NCBI RefSeq assembly: GCF_014697375.1 | Contig: NZ_JACJRS010000011.1 | Location: forward strand, 1 to 64,000 | Direction: 5' to 3' | DNA length: 64,000 bases | Source: Phormidium sp. FACHB-1136 | Lineage (GTDB): Bacteria; Cyanobacteriota; Cyanobacteriia; Phormidesmidales; Phormidesmidaceae | Shown here: positions 40,024 through 50,866 of the stretch, piece by piece | Layout of the letters: the number at the start of each line of letters is the position of its first letter | How positions within the stretch are numbered: position 1 is the first letter of the stretch | Program-made: the position numbers and the translations under genes | The notes under the pieces: generated by a model | Database searches by the model: none | Seen by the model: the letters and a program-made list of their open reading frames with translations, nothing else | What the model was told of the DNA's origin: nothing

Positions 40024-41925
40024 ATGGCACTTACCATTCCTGCTAGTATCCCTTCCAAGGCCAGCCAGGGCGAAAAGATGCTCTTTAGTATCCTTAAAAC
40101 CAAGCTGCCAGAGGATTTCACCGTTTGGTATGAGCCTAGGTTACAGGGCAATCTCTATCCCGACTTTACTATTCTCAGCGCTACCTTTGGCCTCCTCATC
40201 ATTGAGGTGAAGGGTTGGTATGCTGGGAGCATCGTTGAAGCTGGAGAGCGCTTCTTTAAGGTCAAAGGTAAAGATGGAATCGTTGAGAGCCATCAGTCCC
40301 CTCTTCGGCAGGCTCATGGCTACTTCTGTGAGGCCGCAGAACGCTTCAAGGGCTACCCCATTCTGCGCCAGCCTAGCGGTGACTACCAGGGCAAACTATC
40401 GTTTCCGGTGGGTACGGCGGCTGTAATGAGTAACATTACCGAACCCCAGGCCCATGAGGAACACATCTACAGTTTCCTCCATCAGCCCCAAGTGGCTTAC
40501 CGGGATGAACTTCTAGCGTGGGGAGACTATACCCCAGAGATGCTGATTCAACGGTTGCGGGATATGTTTAAGGTCTACTTCAGTTTTCCTACCCTGACTG
40601 TGGATCAGGTGAACACTATCAAAGGCTGTCTGCACCCGGAAACAGTCATTAAAGAGAAACCTGCTGGGTCTGAGAGCGTTCCGAAGGGGATTGAGATACC
40701 TAAAAACAGCACGGTAATTGTTCCCCTTGACCTTGATCAAGAACGCATGGCCCGCAACATGAAAGATGGCCACCGCCTGATCTCTGGTGTAGCAGGTTCT
40801 GGCAAGACTCTTATTCTGGTGGCCCGTGCCAAAGTATTGGCCAACCGCCATCCTGACCAGCGCATCTTGATCCTGTGCTTCAACATTACGCTGGCAGCCC
40901 ACCTGCGATCACTGTTGTATAGTGACACCCTCAACCCCCACTACCAAACCTGTATTCAGGTGATGCATTTCCATGATTGGGCCAAAAGCCTAATTAAGTG
41001 GCTTCCCCGATACGACAGCTTCAAGACCGAGGAAGAATGCAACGCCTACATGGGGCAACAGGTACTCACCAAACTTCAATCTCTTTCCCTAGATCAGCGC
41101 TGGGACTCTATCTTAGTTGATGAGGCCCACACCTTTACTCGTGATTGGTTCCTGTGCTGCGTAGCTGGCCTCAAAGACGTGGAGAACGGCGATTTAGTAA
41201 TTGTGTCTGATGGCAATCAAAGTCTTTACCATCGGTCTAAGTTCACCTGGAAGTCCGTTGGCATCAAGGCCCAAGGGCGATCCATGAAGCTGACTCAAAA
41301 CTATCGCAATACCAAGGAAATCCTAGAAGCAGCCTGGACGGTGGTACACACCACTGATCAAGACCTAACCGATGATGCTACTTTTCCCACCATTGTCCCT
41401 GACGCTGCCCTCAGGTCAGGGCCTCGCCCAACCCTCTACCAAGCCGGGTCTAGAGTCACCGCTGTAGATGTGACTATTGAGCAGATACAACATCTAATCA
41501 GGCAGGGCTACAGTCCCTCAGATATTGCCATCCTTTACAAATACAAGGGAAGTAAGGAAGCCGCAGACTTTACCACCCTCCTCAGAGGTTTACAAGCTCT
41601 GGGCTTGCCCATCTACTGGGTCACACAAAACCAAAATACCAAGGTTAACTACAGTGCCAAACAGCCAGGGATACGAGTGATTACCTGTCTCTCATCCCTA
41701 GGTCTAGAGTTCAAGGTAGTGGTGCTACTGTGGTTGGATCAGTTCTGGGACTGTAATGCCAATGATCTAGAGAAACAAGCCCTGGCGAGGCGGCAACTCT
41801 ACGTAGCCATGACCAGGGCACAGGATGAGTTATTTCTAGTAGCGGGGGGACGCGCTGGCGTTGTGACCGCGCTTCAACAAAGTGGGGTTGTTGACAATCG
41901 AATCTGTAGCGCTATCAAGGTATAG
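40024..41925 (+). CDS. NERD-domain SF1 helicase
   Basis: 633 residues. The N-terminal NERD nuclease-like domain (SQGEKMLFSILKTKL, YPDFTILSATFGLLIIEVKGW with D and ExK) is followed by a UvrD-like helicase: Walker A ISGVAGSGKTLIL at about 259, VDEAHTF, GNQSLYHR, QNYRNTKEI and YVAMTRAQDELFLV. Proteins of this shape are found scattered in islands and some are part of anti-phage systems; a repair role is equally possible. No other defence gene is adjacent. Confidence 0.85.
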   Translation: MALTIPASIPSKASQGEKMLFSILKTKLPEDFTVWYEPRLQGNLYPDFTILSATFGLLIIEVKGWYAGSIVEAGERFFKVKGKDGIVESHQSPLRQAHGYFCEAAERFKGYPILRQPSGDYQGKLSFPVGTAAVMSNITEPQAHEEHIYSFLHQPQVAYRDELLAWGDYTPEMLIQRLRDMFKVYFSFPTLTVDQVNTIKGCLHPETVIKEKPAGSESVPKGIEIPKNSTVIVPLDLDQERMARNMKDGHRLISGVAGSGKTLILVARAKVLANRHPDQRILILCFNITLAAHLRSLLYSDTLNPHYQTCIQVMHFHDWAKSLIKWLPRYDSFKTEEECNAYMGQQVLTKLQSLSLDQRWDSILVDEAHTFTRDWFLCCVAGLKDVENGDLVIVSDGNQSLYHRSKFTWKSVGIKAQGRSMKLTQNYRNTKEILEAAWTVVHTTDQDLTDDATFPTIVPDAALRSGPRPTLYQAGSRVTAVDVTIEQIQHLIRQGYSPSDIAILYKYKGSKEAADFTTLLRGLQALGLPIYWVTQNQNTKVNYSAKQPGIRVITCLSSLGLEFKVVVLLWLDQFWDCNANDLEKQALARRQLYVAMTRAQDELFLVAGGRAGVVTALQQSGVVDNRICSAIKV

Positions 41926-41983
41926 AGCGATGCAATTGCGAGAAAAGATCAGTAGAGAGTAAAACCTCGGCACATCAAGAACA

Positions 41984-42826
41984 ATGAAAAACAGGTATTT
42001 GGTAAGCTCATTGATTGTCGCAGCAGTAATCGTAGGCTGTAACAGTCCAACAACCGTTCAGCCAGAGAACCTAACTCCCCAAGACCAGGTGGTGATCGTC
42101 CCGCCCCAGGTCGCCGAAGACCCAGAGCCGACCCCAGAACCCGCCCCACCAGCGTCAGTCACCACCACAGATCCGGCCCCCGCCCTGGCCAGCCTCAACC
42201 TTCCGGTGGCCACCGTTGTCTCTGTGGGCGACGGCGACACTTTGAGGATGGACTACCAGGGCCAAACCGTCACCGTCCGCTTTGCCTGTATCGATGCCCC
42301 GGAGACCTCACAAACGCCCTGGGGGCCAGCCGCCACAGAACGCCTACGACAGCTTACCCCTAGGGGTTCCACCATTCAGTTCCGAGAGGCCGATACCGAC
42401 CGCTATGGGCGCATGGTGGCGGAAGTCTACGCAGGGGGCCAGCTCGTCAACCTCCAGATGGTGCAGGAAGGTCATGCGGTGGTCTATACCCAATTCCTAA
42501 GTAGTTGTCCCGACACCAGAGATGCCCTGCTAGCCGCCGAACAACAGGCCCGACAGCAGCGCCTCAACTTTTGGAATCAGGACAATCCTGTGATGCCGTG
42601 GGATTATCGCCGGAGCAATCGTTCTAGCACCGCACCAGAGGCCACCCCAGAGCCACCCAAGGTCACCACCACCAGCCCAGAGGCCAAAGACCTTACCCCC
42701 AGCCGCGCCCCGGTACAGGGTAGCTGCGAATGTCCCTACGACACCGATTCAGCGGGCCGTTCCTGTGGGGCAAGGTCGAGCTATAGCCGCTCTGGGGGGA
42801 GTGAGGGGAGTAGTTGCTATTTGTAG
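41984..42826 (+). CDS. Secreted lipoprotein thermonuclease (SNase family)
   Basis: 280 residues. Lipoprotein signal with lipobox VIVGC at 15-19, a proline-rich linker, and a staphylococcal-nuclease domain (about 70-205): VVSVGDGDTLRMDYQG, VRFACIDAPETSQ, READTDRYGRMVAEVY. The D, D, R and E/R catalytic positions are visible. The tail has a Cys-rich block (CECPYDTDSAGRSCG). Likely extracellular DNA or RNA degradation. Confidence 0.88.
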   Translation: MKNRYLVSSLIVAAVIVGCNSPTTVQPENLTPQDQVVIVPPQVAEDPEPTPEPAPPASVTTTDPAPALASLNLPVATVVSVGDGDTLRMDYQGQTVTVRFACIDAPETSQTPWGPAATERLRQLTPRGSTIQFREADTDRYGRMVAEVYAGGQLVNLQMVQEGHAVVYTQFLSSCPDTRDALLAAEQQARQQRLNFWNQDNPVMPWDYRRSNRSSTAPEATPEPPKVTTTSPEAKDLTPSRAPVQGSCECPYDTDSAGRSCGARSSYSRSGGSEGSSCYL

Positions 42827-43040
42827 GCGCTGATGCTGCTCTAGGGGGATGAGTGCTTGAGGACTCCCACTGCCACAAAGATGAGGTGGAGCATTCCTTA
42901 GTAAATCCTCTTAGGAGCTAGCTATAGTCCTAGTTTGCTTGTATTTAGTTGAAAAAGTAACGGTTTTCTTAACAATGGGATTTTCCTTGGCTATCGGTGA
43001 AAAATACTGGCTATAGCAGTGTTTATCGAGTGACCGTGAG

Positions 43041-43571
43041 ATGGCTAACCAAGAACAAGTGAATTTGCTGAAACAGGGTGTTGAGGAATGGAACGATTGG
43101 AGACAGTCGAACGATGAAATTGAGATTGACCTGAGCGGGGCCGACCTGCGCGAGGCCGACCTGAACGGAGCCGACCTGAACGGAGCCGACCTGAACGGAG
43201 CCAAACTGAACGGGGCCAGACTGAAGGGGGCTAACCTGAACAGGGCTAACCTGAACGGAGCCAAACTGGACGGAGCTAACCTGTTTAGGGCCTACCTGGA
43301 CGGGGCCAGCCTGTTCAAGGCCAGCCTGCGCTATGTCATCCTGCACCAAGCCAGCCTGTGCTACGCCGACCTGAACAACGCTGACCTGGGCAAATCCGAC
43401 CTGCGCGAGGCAAGACTGGACGGGGCTACCCTGAACGGAGCCATCCTGTACATGGCAACCCTAAGCAGAGCCACACTGGATGAGGCTGACCTGCGCGGGG
43501 CTGACCTGCGCGGGGCCAAACTGGATGGGGCCAAACTGGATGAGGCCAAACTGGACGGAGTTCTCCGCTAA
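43041..43571 (+). CDS. Pentapeptide-repeat protein
   Basis: 176 residues; from about residue 30 the sequence is a near-perfect run of A-D/N/K-L-x-G-type pentapeptides (GADLNGADLNGAKLNGA and onward), a right-handed beta-helix. N-terminal 30 residues are a helical cap. Function not predictable; the family includes DNA-mimic and thylakoid proteins. 43572-43821 holds no gene; part of it weakly resembles the 3' end of the nuclease gene. Confidence 0.9.
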   Translation: MANQEQVNLLKQGVEEWNDWRQSNDEIEIDLSGADLREADLNGADLNGADLNGAKLNGARLKGANLNRANLNGAKLDGANLFRAYLDGASLFKASLRYVILHQASLCYADLNNADLGKSDLREARLDGATLNGAILYMATLSRATLDEADLRGADLRGAKLDGAKLDEAKLDGVLR

Positions 43572-43821
43572 ACCACGAGGGGACTATTACCTCCACGGCC
43601 TAGCCCGTTCACGATCAGCTACCACTCACAGGAGTAGCCCCCTAGCTGGAGTCGAGCCGTTCTGGGGAGAATGAAGGGGCTTGTTTTTTGTAGCCGGGGA
43701 CTCCTGCCGCTAGGGGCTTCTACTCCAAATGGCCTATTGTTCTCAGCCGATGGATGTTTGTTTTGATCATTGGGAAAGCTAAACCTAGTAGCTAAACACA
43801 GTTACGATGCACCCTGATATT

Positions 43822-43861
43822 CCCCCACCGAGCCTCAGTAGCCACGGTGGGGGTTTTGTTT
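43822..43861 (+). terminator. Terminator between convergent genes
   Basis: CCCCCACCG / CGGTGGGGG, perfect 9-bp stem, followed by TTTTGTTT on the plus strand; also just past the recA stop on the other strand. Confidence 0.85.
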
Positions 43862-43883
43862 GGTCAGGCGCTAGGACAGATCC

Positions 43884-44999
43884 CTACTCGTCCTCGTCCA
43901 GATAGGCTTCATCCTCGTCCTCCACTTCAATCTCGACATCTCCGTTGGCCACCACCCCGCCGCTGATCTCCAGCTTCTCCCGCACCTGGGCCTCTACCTT
44001 CTTAGCGAACTCAGCATCCTCAAGCAGCCGCTGCACGGTGTTGTCTCGCCCCTGGGCCACGTTATCGCCCTCGTAGCTGTACCAGGCTCCCTTACGGACG
44101 ATCACCCCATGCTGCTCGGCTAGGTCAACCAAACAGCCCATGCTAGAGATGCCCTGGCCAAAGAGAATGTCAAACTCGCCAATGCGGAAGGGCGGGGCCA
44201 CCTTGTTCTTGGCCACCTTCACCTTGGCCCGAATCCCATACTCTTCGGTGCCCTTCTTCAGGGTTTGGATGCGGCGAATGTCTAGGCGCACCGAGGCATA
44301 GAACTTGAGCGCATTCCCCCCGGTGGTGACTTCAGGATTGCCGTAGGAGATGCCAATCTTTTGGCGTAGCTGGTTGAGGAAAATGACCGTACACTGCGAC
44401 TTACCAATGCTCCCGGTAATCTTCCGCAGGGCTTGACTCATCAGCCTTGCCTGGAGGCCAACGTGGGCATCGCCCATCTCCCCCTCAATCTCCGCACGGG
44501 GCACGAGGGCCGCCACGGAGTCCACCACCACCACATCAATGGCCGATGACCGCACCAACTGATCCACCACCTCTAGGCCCATCTCTCCGGTATCCGGCTG
44601 GGAGACCAGCAATTCATCCACATTCACCCCCAGGGCAGCGGCATAGATGGGGTCGAGGGCGTGTTCAGCGTCCACAAAGGCCGCGACCCCACCCATCTTC
44701 TGCACCTCAGCGAGAACATGCAGCGCCACGGTGGTCTTCCCCGAACTCTCAGGGCCATAGATTTCAATAATCCGCCCCTTGGGTAGACCACCGCCTAGGG
44801 CCAGGTCAAGGGTCAGCGCCCCGGTGGGAATGGTTTCTACCTTCATCCGGGCGGCATCGCCGAGGCGCATGATGGCCCCTTTGCCAAAGTTGCGCTCAAT
44901 CTGATTCAGCACCATCGTCAACGCCTTGGCTTTCTCCACCTGCTCCGGTGTTGCCTTAATGGTGTCATCCGCCGACTTGCTACTCTTCCGACCTGCCAT
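43884..44999 (-). CDS. recA: RecA recombinase
   Basis: About 371 residues from [12 protein letters not shown]; an in-frame earlier start at 45023 lacks a ribosome site, whereas GAGGG sits just before 44999. Walker [20 protein letters not shown], the L2-loop region [21 protein letters not shown] and the acidic tail [14 protein letters not shown] are all normal. RecA drives homologous recombination and the SOS response. A perfect LexA box lies 67 bases upstream. Confidence 0.97.
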   Translation of the reverse strand: MAGRKSSKSADDTIKATPEQVEKAKALTMVLNQIERNFGKGAIMRLGDAARMKVETIPTGALTLDLALGGGLPKGRIIEIYGPESSGKTTVALHVLAEVQKMGGVAAFVDAEHALDPIYAAALGVNVDELLVSQPDTGEMGLEVVDQLVRSSAIDVVVVDSVAALVPRAEIEGEMGDAHVGLQARLMSQALRKITGSIGKSQCTVIFLNQLRQKIGISYGNPEVTTGGNALKFYASVRLDIRRIQTLKKGTEEYGIRAKVKVAKNKVAPPFRIGEFDILFGQGISSMGCLVDLAEQHGVIVRKGAWYSYEGDNVAQGRDNTVQRLLEDAEFAKKVEAQVREKLEISGGVVANGDVEIEVEDEDEAYLDEDE

Positions 45000-45065
45000 A
45001 ATTCCCTCAGTACGATAGAACAAGACCCCTGAACCCCAGAACAGTTGCCTTTAGAGAAACAGTTT

Positions 45066-45079
45066 AGTACACTTGTTCC
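45066..45079. promoter_or_regulatory. LexA (SOS) box of recA
   Basis: AGTACACTTGTTCC matches the published cyanobacterial LexA consensus RGTACNNNDGTWCB at every fixed position. It overlaps the likely recA promoter. Confidence 0.8.
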
Positions 45080-45151
45080 AAATCGCAATAGGTAGTTATC
45101 CAGACCACAGAGGATGACTGAGCTTGAACCTCCCACTGTCAGGGGGTAGAC

Positions 45152-45382
45152 ATGGCCAAGCAGACCGTGACCGAATTGATTGCCTTCCCCGACTGGATTG
45201 TGGCTGTGACCCATCGCCGCACCACGGGCTTTTGCTGCTGGGTGATTACCCCTGAACTCACGACCCTCACCGATGGCGAAACCTACCCCACCAGCCAGGA
45301 TGCCCTCGAAGCAGCCTGTAGCCTGGTGTACTGCTCGACGGGGCCACAGATTGACTTTAGCCGCTGCCGTCTTGGTGACTAA
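45152..45382 (+). CDS. Conserved small protein, 76 aa
   Basis: MAKQTVTELIAFPDWIVAVTHRRTTG; a compact beta-type protein divergent from recA. I cannot name a family. Confidence 0.5.
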   Translation: MAKQTVTELIAFPDWIVAVTHRRTTGFCCWVITPELTTLTDGETYPTSQDALEAACSLVYCSTGPQIDFSRCRLGD

Positions 45383-45426
45383 AATTTAAAGAGTCCAATT
45401 TTGTTGGTCTAGTTGGGAGCTAACTC

Positions 45427-45692
45427 ATGAACATTGAGAAGACATCGGTTAGTTATGGATCGCTAGCAGAAGGAGAATATTTTGTCTTCCCTGGCGGTAC
45501 TGTCGCCTATCGGAAGTATAACGACACCTGGGCCGAGCCACTTGTTGAAGGTGTGGGCAAGCCTATGGCTCCATCTGACCCGGTGTACAGGGCTACTCTA
45601 TAAGTTTTTCAGACTTTGGTTATGGCATTGTGGCTAATCCGCTAGGGACTGAAATCTATGCGGTGCAGATGTTTAGCTTTCCGGCACAGTAG
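45427..45692 (+). pseudogene. Small unknown protein, apparently frameshifted
   Basis: MNIEKTSVSYGSLAEGEYFV... stops after 58 codons at 45603. Another frame continues with gene-like sequence (GYSISFSDFGYGIVANPLG ... MFSFPAQ) to a stop at 45690. A single indel near 45585 would join them. No homologue recognised; the 58-codon form may also be complete. Confidence 0.35.
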
Positions 45693-45705
45693 TGATCGTC
45701 AGTCC

Positions 45706-46299
45706 TCAGTCCCCAGACTTACACCGCACCCGTGAACCATCACTGATCGCATTCACCGGGTAGGCATGAAACACTCGCTGTACCCCCTGCTCATAGCCCT
45801 CGAAGGTATAGGCCGGGGCAGTGGCCAGCAGTGCCTCAATTAACTTCTGGGTGAAGAAGGGCGACACGGTGAAGAACCGCAGCGCTTTGACTGTCATTCC
45901 TGGCCAGTCGGTCAAAATGACGATGATGCCTAGGCGGGCCTCTGGGATAGTCCTGAAGTCGTCAAAGTGGGGTAAAACATCGGGGTGGAATCGGGCCAGG
46001 TGGAAGGGGCATTCATGCCAGGGCAGTACTACTTTTCCCCGCTGTGGCCGCCCAAAGCCCTTAGCGCCCACTACCTCAAAAACTCGAAAGCAGACAAAGG
46101 GCATGGACTCCACCACATTCAGCCCAAACTCAAACACCCCCTTCTCTACGCCCTTCACCTCCGCTGGACGTAGCCCACTGAGGCTAATCATTAGTTCACA
46201 GTGGTCTTCTACCCAGGTAAACCGCGCCCCCTCCGCTTCCTGGGGTGGGTCGATGCGATCTCCAATGCTGATGGGCTTTAGGTAGTCAGGCATGGCCAT
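45706..46299 (-). CDS. Hypothetical protein beside the CRISPR trailer
   Basis: About 197 residues from MAMPDYLKPISIGD (a second ATG is two codons on). Mixed alpha/beta, no motif recognised. The frame extends further upstream only because it reads through the last, degenerate CRISPR repeat. It lies at the old end of the array. Confidence 0.6.
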   Translation of the reverse strand: MAMPDYLKPISIGDRIDPPQEAEGARFTWVEDHCELMISLSGLRPAEVKGVEKGVFEFGLNVVESMPFVCFRVFEVVGAKGFGRPQRGKVVLPWHECPFHLARFHPDVLPHFDDFRTIPEARLGIIVILTDWPGMTVKALRFFTVSPFFTQKLIEALLATAPAYTFEGYEQGVQRVFHAYPVNAISDGSRVRCKSGD

Positions 46300-46377
46300 G
46301 GCTCCGTGTGGGCAGTAGCAGCATAGCCCAAGAGAGGCCACCCACAAAAAACCACCAGGGCAGCGGGTAGGGTGTGG

Positions 46378-49300
46378 AGTGATGGCCCACCAGCGTGGGG
46401 ACAACGACATACGCATTTTATGGGGTGGTCTGTTCTCTCTGGTTCATCCCCACCAGCGTGGGGACAACGTAGAACCAGCCATCCCATCGAGCAAGATTCC
46501 GGCGGTTCACCCCCACCAGCGTGGGGACAACGGCCTCTCGGTGAGGGTGGACACCCTTGCCGTCGTCTGGTTCACCCCCACCAGCGTGGGGACAACTTGA
46601 AGTTTTTGACAACCCGACAGGATTTGAGGACGGTTCACCCCCACCAGCGTGGGGACAACGCCAGGGCAAACAGCCAAGGGTGTAACGGCCCGCCCGGTTC
46701 ACCCCCACCAGCGTGGGGACAACGTACCAAGTGGATACTAAGTAGGGTTGATTTTGGAACGGTTCACCCCCACCAGCGTGGGGACAACCCTGTTAACAGC
46801 AAAGCCGTAAACGATGACGGGACGGTTCACCCCCACCAGCGTGGGGACAACTGAAGGTTTCCCCCAAAGGGGGTGTTGCGTCGTCCGGTTCACCCCCACC
46901 AGCGTGGGGACAACGCGGCAATGGTTTGAGGCGTCAGTCCGATGTATCCGGTTCACCCCCACCAGCGTGGGGACAACGTAGCCTGCACCGGAATCCTGAT
47001 CGACCGTGCCTCGGTTCACCCCCACCAGCGTGGGGACAACTCTCTACAGCGGTCGCGTATGGGGCACAGGTCGCCGGTTCACCCCCACCAGCGTGGGGAC
47101 AACTTCAGACGGTGCTGACTGAACTACCCAACCCTCTGGTTCACCCCCACCAGCGTGGGGACAACTATGGCGAGGATTCCGATCATGATGCCTCCCATAC
47201 GGTTCACCCCCACCAGCGTGGGGACAACTTGAAGTTTTTGACAACCCGACAGGATTTGAGGACGGTTCACCCCCACCAGCGTGGGGACAACGGCCCGCTG
47301 CACCGCCACAAGCGACTCAGTCAGGTCGGTTCACCCCCACCAGCGTGGGGACAACGCCCTAGCTGTGATGGCCGCTCCTACTGTGCTGACGGTTCACCCC
47401 CACCAGCGTGGGGACAACGCCTCTTCTAGGTGCCAATCCTCTTCTAGCCAATCGGTTCACCCCCACCAGCGTGGGGACAACCAGCCCTTAAACTCACAGG
47501 CGTAAGCAGGAAACCCGGTTCACCCCCACCAGCGTGGGGACAACCTAGAAGCCGAGGCACGGCAACGCAAGGGCGCGGCGGTTCACCCCCACCAGCGTGG
47601 GGACAACTGATTCCACTTGCGACCCCATTCTGCTGCCAAGGCGGTTCACCCCCACCAGCGTGGGGACAACCATGGCCCCTCGTGGAGCACCTGAGCGGGG
47701 ATTTCGGTTCACCCCCACCAGCGTGGGGACAACGAACTTGGGACGACCCCGCCTAAGTTTGGCGTCCGGTTCACCCCCACCAGCGTGGGGACAACGTCGC
47801 ATTTAGGTCAGCCAGAATGCCGGACAACCCGGTTCACCCCCACCAGCGTGGGGACAACATGGCGCGGATCTCTGCTAGCGTTAGGGCTTCTTCGGTTCAC
47901 CCCCACCAGCGTGGGGACAACGGTCGTTTGGCTAACCCAGCGGTAGGTCTGGCGGGCGGTTCACCCCCACCAGCGTGGGGACAACGGGATGCCACCGCTC
48001 TACCTTTTCCCGATGGCAACGGTTCACCCCCACCAGCGTGGGGACAACGTGGCACCCAGTACCCACCATGCGCGTCGGTGCCGGTTCACCCCCACCAGCG
48101 TGGGGACAACTCCACAGCAACAGCGTTTGATTTTGCCAATAAACGGTTCACCCCCACCAGCGTGGGGACAACCCTTTTCGGCCCCCTTCTCTGAGCGGGT
48201 TGGAACCGGTTCACCCCCACCAGCGTGGGGACAACCTGTCAACCCCATACCTCTGACACCGGAGCAATAACGGTTCACCCCCACCAGCGTGGGGACAACG
48301 GATGGTTAGATCCTCCCAGTCCACCGATACGGGCGGTTCACCCCCACCAGCGTGGGGACAACTGGAACCGTCCGGCAGATAGTCCACGCGGGTGAACGGT
48401 TCACCCCCACCAGCGTGGGGACAACCACATTGTGCGGCGTCGGTGGCGTCGTTGAAGAACGGTTCACCCCCACCAGCGTGGGGACAACCAGTCAGCCCCC
48501 CGGTGTTCTGCACCCGGACGGGCGGTTCACCCCCACCAGCGTGGGGACAACGAACCCGGAAAGCCCTCAAGATTTTGCCCTACGGCGGTTCACCCCCACC
48601 AGCGTGGGGACAACGTGGAACTTGGGGCCGGATACCGTGGCTAGGTCGCCGGTTCACCCCCACCAGCGTGGGGACAACGATGCGTTCCTGCTGTTTGGGA
48701 TTATCCTTCGCCGCGGTTCACCCCCACCAGCGTGGGGACAACCGTGACTGATAACCCGTTAACTCCTATCGCTTAACGGTTCACCCCCACCAGCGTGGGG
48801 ACAACGGTGGCTCGGCTAGGTTGTTCAGCAACAGGGCGATCGGTTCACCCCCACCAGCGTGGGGACAACGTTCCACGGTATCGAGAAGGTAGGAGAAGAG
48901 TGACGGTTCACCCCCACCAGCGTGGGGACAACTTCTCTCTTAATTTATCGACTAAAACGCCCTGAGCGGTTCACCCCCACCAGCGTGGGGACAACTTGGC
49001 GTGTGACTGATGGCCAATACTTCAACCTACGGTTCACCCCCACCAGCGTGGGGACAACTCCCAGAATGGTATAGCCAATGCGGCCCGGTCGGCGGTTCAC
49101 CCCCACCAGCGTGGGGACAACGTCGGCGCTATGCCGTTGCCCTCACCGGGGTGCAGCGGTTCACCCCCACCAGCGTGGGGACAACCTACAGAAGGGCTAA
49201 TGAGCGACGCACCCAAGACCGGTTCACCCCCACCAGCGTGGGGACAACGTACACCCTTAACTGGAGAGTAGTACACCCCTGCCCGGTTCACCCCCACCAG

Positions 49301-50573
49301 CGTGGGGACAACGCGGCTTCCTTGTCGGCTTGCTCTTTGGAGCAGCCGGTTCACCCCCACCAGCGTGGGGACAACGCTACCTCATCTGGTCAGGCGGCGT
49401 AGGCTATCCGGTTCACCCCCACCAGCGTGGGGACAACGATAGTCATCTATTTGTCCTCTGGGTGGTGGTGCTCGGTTCACCCCCACCAGCGTGGGGACAA
49501 CGGGGTGAATCGCTGAAACCATTGTAGCGCAAGGGCGGTTCACCCCCACCAGCGTGGGGACAACCTGGCGAGGTGCAAGTTGCGGCGGGTACGTTGACCG
49601 GTTCACCCCCACCAGCGTGGGGACAACTCGGTGAACTGCCCTTCCCAGGTCTTGCCGTACGCGGTTCACCCCCACCAGCGTGGGGACAACGCCCACCAGG
49701 CCCGCGCCCTCAATCGTGCGCACGTCGGTTCACCCCCACCAGCGTGGGGACAACTTGAATTGCTGAACGGCAGCGGCCCAGGTTAATACGGTTCACCCCC
49801 ACCAGCGTGGGGACAACCCTTGCACAGGTTCTAGGTATACGATCCCCATAGCGGTTCACCCCCACCAGCGTGGGGACAACGTCAGGGCACGGTGCAGCAG
49901 GCGGGCTTGGCTGGTCGGTTCACCCCCACCAGCGTGGGGACAACGTTGATTCGGTAGCCATGGACGCCCATGCTAGCCGGTTCACCCCCACCAGCGTGGG
50001 GACAACTGTGCCCAAACGGCCCCGTGGGCAGGGTCAGCAGCGGTTCACCCCCACCAGCGTGGGGACAACGCCCCCACCATTAGTTAAGGGCGGAAGTGGC
50101 AATCGGTTCACCCCCACCAGCGTGGGGACAACGTGATCGGGATGGATTTTCCGCAGTAGGCCATTCGGTTCACCCCCACCAGCGTGGGGACAACGTCGGG
50201 AAAGTATGCTCATAGCAATCCCGGTACGGCGGTTCACCCCCACCAGCGTGGGGACAACGTCAATTCTTGCCCGTCCTGGAAATCATGACAGGCGGTTCAC
50301 CCCCACCAGCGTGGGGACAACGCAGTGGGAACTATCACTGCTACATTACCACTATCGGTTCACCCCCACCAGCGTGGGGACAACTCAACGCCCGAAGCCT
50401 TTGAGGATCGAGTCAAAGCGGTTCACCCCCACCAGCGTGGGGACAACTCAACTCGGATGCCGAGATGTTGAGGGCTTGGGCCGGTTCACCCCCACCAGCG
50501 TGGGGACAACTGGCCTGGTCGTCCCTCGGAATCATTACCCCTAGCGGTTCACCCCCACCAGCGTGGGGACAAC
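46378..50573 (-). CRISPR. Type I-E CRISPR array, 67 repeats
   Basis: Sixty-seven 29-nt repeats, counted by eye, with period mostly 63 and spacers of about 34 nt. In transcript orientation the repeat starts GTTGTCCCCACGCTGG and ends TGGGGGTGAACCG: a GC hairpin plus an 8-nt handle GTGAACCG comparable to ATAAACCG of E. coli I-E. That fixes transcription on the minus strand, the same as the cas genes. The distal repeat at 46378-46405 has lost its first part, as expected at a trailer end, and the next one has a T substitution. The spacer at 46597-46630 is repeated exactly at 47229-47262. The repeat nearest cas2 ends only 20 bases from the cas2 stop. Confidence 0.97.
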
Positions 50574-50593
50574 GCATTCCAGAATAGCCGAAT

Positions 50594-50866
50594 TTAGGGG
50601 GTTCTGACCAGTAGTAACCCCTCTATGTCTACAAGAGACCTAGAGGGAGTCCCCAGCATTCGGGCTGCAAAGCCTTGTTCTCCGCGTTGGGGAAAGATCA
50701 TCACGGCAGAGCCTTTGCCGAGTTTCTGCTCGATGAGATCCCAGAGTTCATCCCTCACCAGGGCAGATACCCGTCCTGCAAAGACACCAGCCTTGATTTC
50801 AAACAGCCAGCGACTCAACTCACCCCGCAGTGTAGGTTTGGCATTCTCCAAAATGAGCACAATCAC
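50594..50866 (-). CDS. cas2: CRISPR adaptation protein Cas2 (I-E type)
   Basis: 90 residues starting with GTG directly after the cas1 stop. MIVLILENAKPTLRGELSRWL and KAGVFAGRVSALVRDELWDLI are typical of the Cas2e subgroup. Cas1-Cas2 integrates new spacers. Slightly shorter than E. coli Cas2. Its last codons occupy the place where a CRISPR leader would be expected. Confidence 0.93.
   Translation of the reverse strand: MIVLILENAKPTLRGELSRWLFEIKAGVFAGRVSALVRDELWDLIEQKLGKGSAVMIFPQRGEQGFAARMLGTPSRSLVDIEGLLLVRTP

Noticed and set aside
43600-43720. Possible duplicated 3' end of the nuclease gene after the pentapeptide gene
   Set aside because: The similarity is short and scattered; not strong enough to call.
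46378-46470. The left end of the array as the leader end
   Set aside because: The first repeat there is truncated and the second mutated, and the 5' handle logic (GTGAACCG after the hairpin) places transcription on the minus strand, so this is the trailer.
46372-50544. Many open reading frames with repeated SPPPAWGQR, FTPTSVGTT or VPTLVGVNR
   Set aside because: They are translations of the CRISPR repeats, whose length plus spacers keeps frames open by chance.
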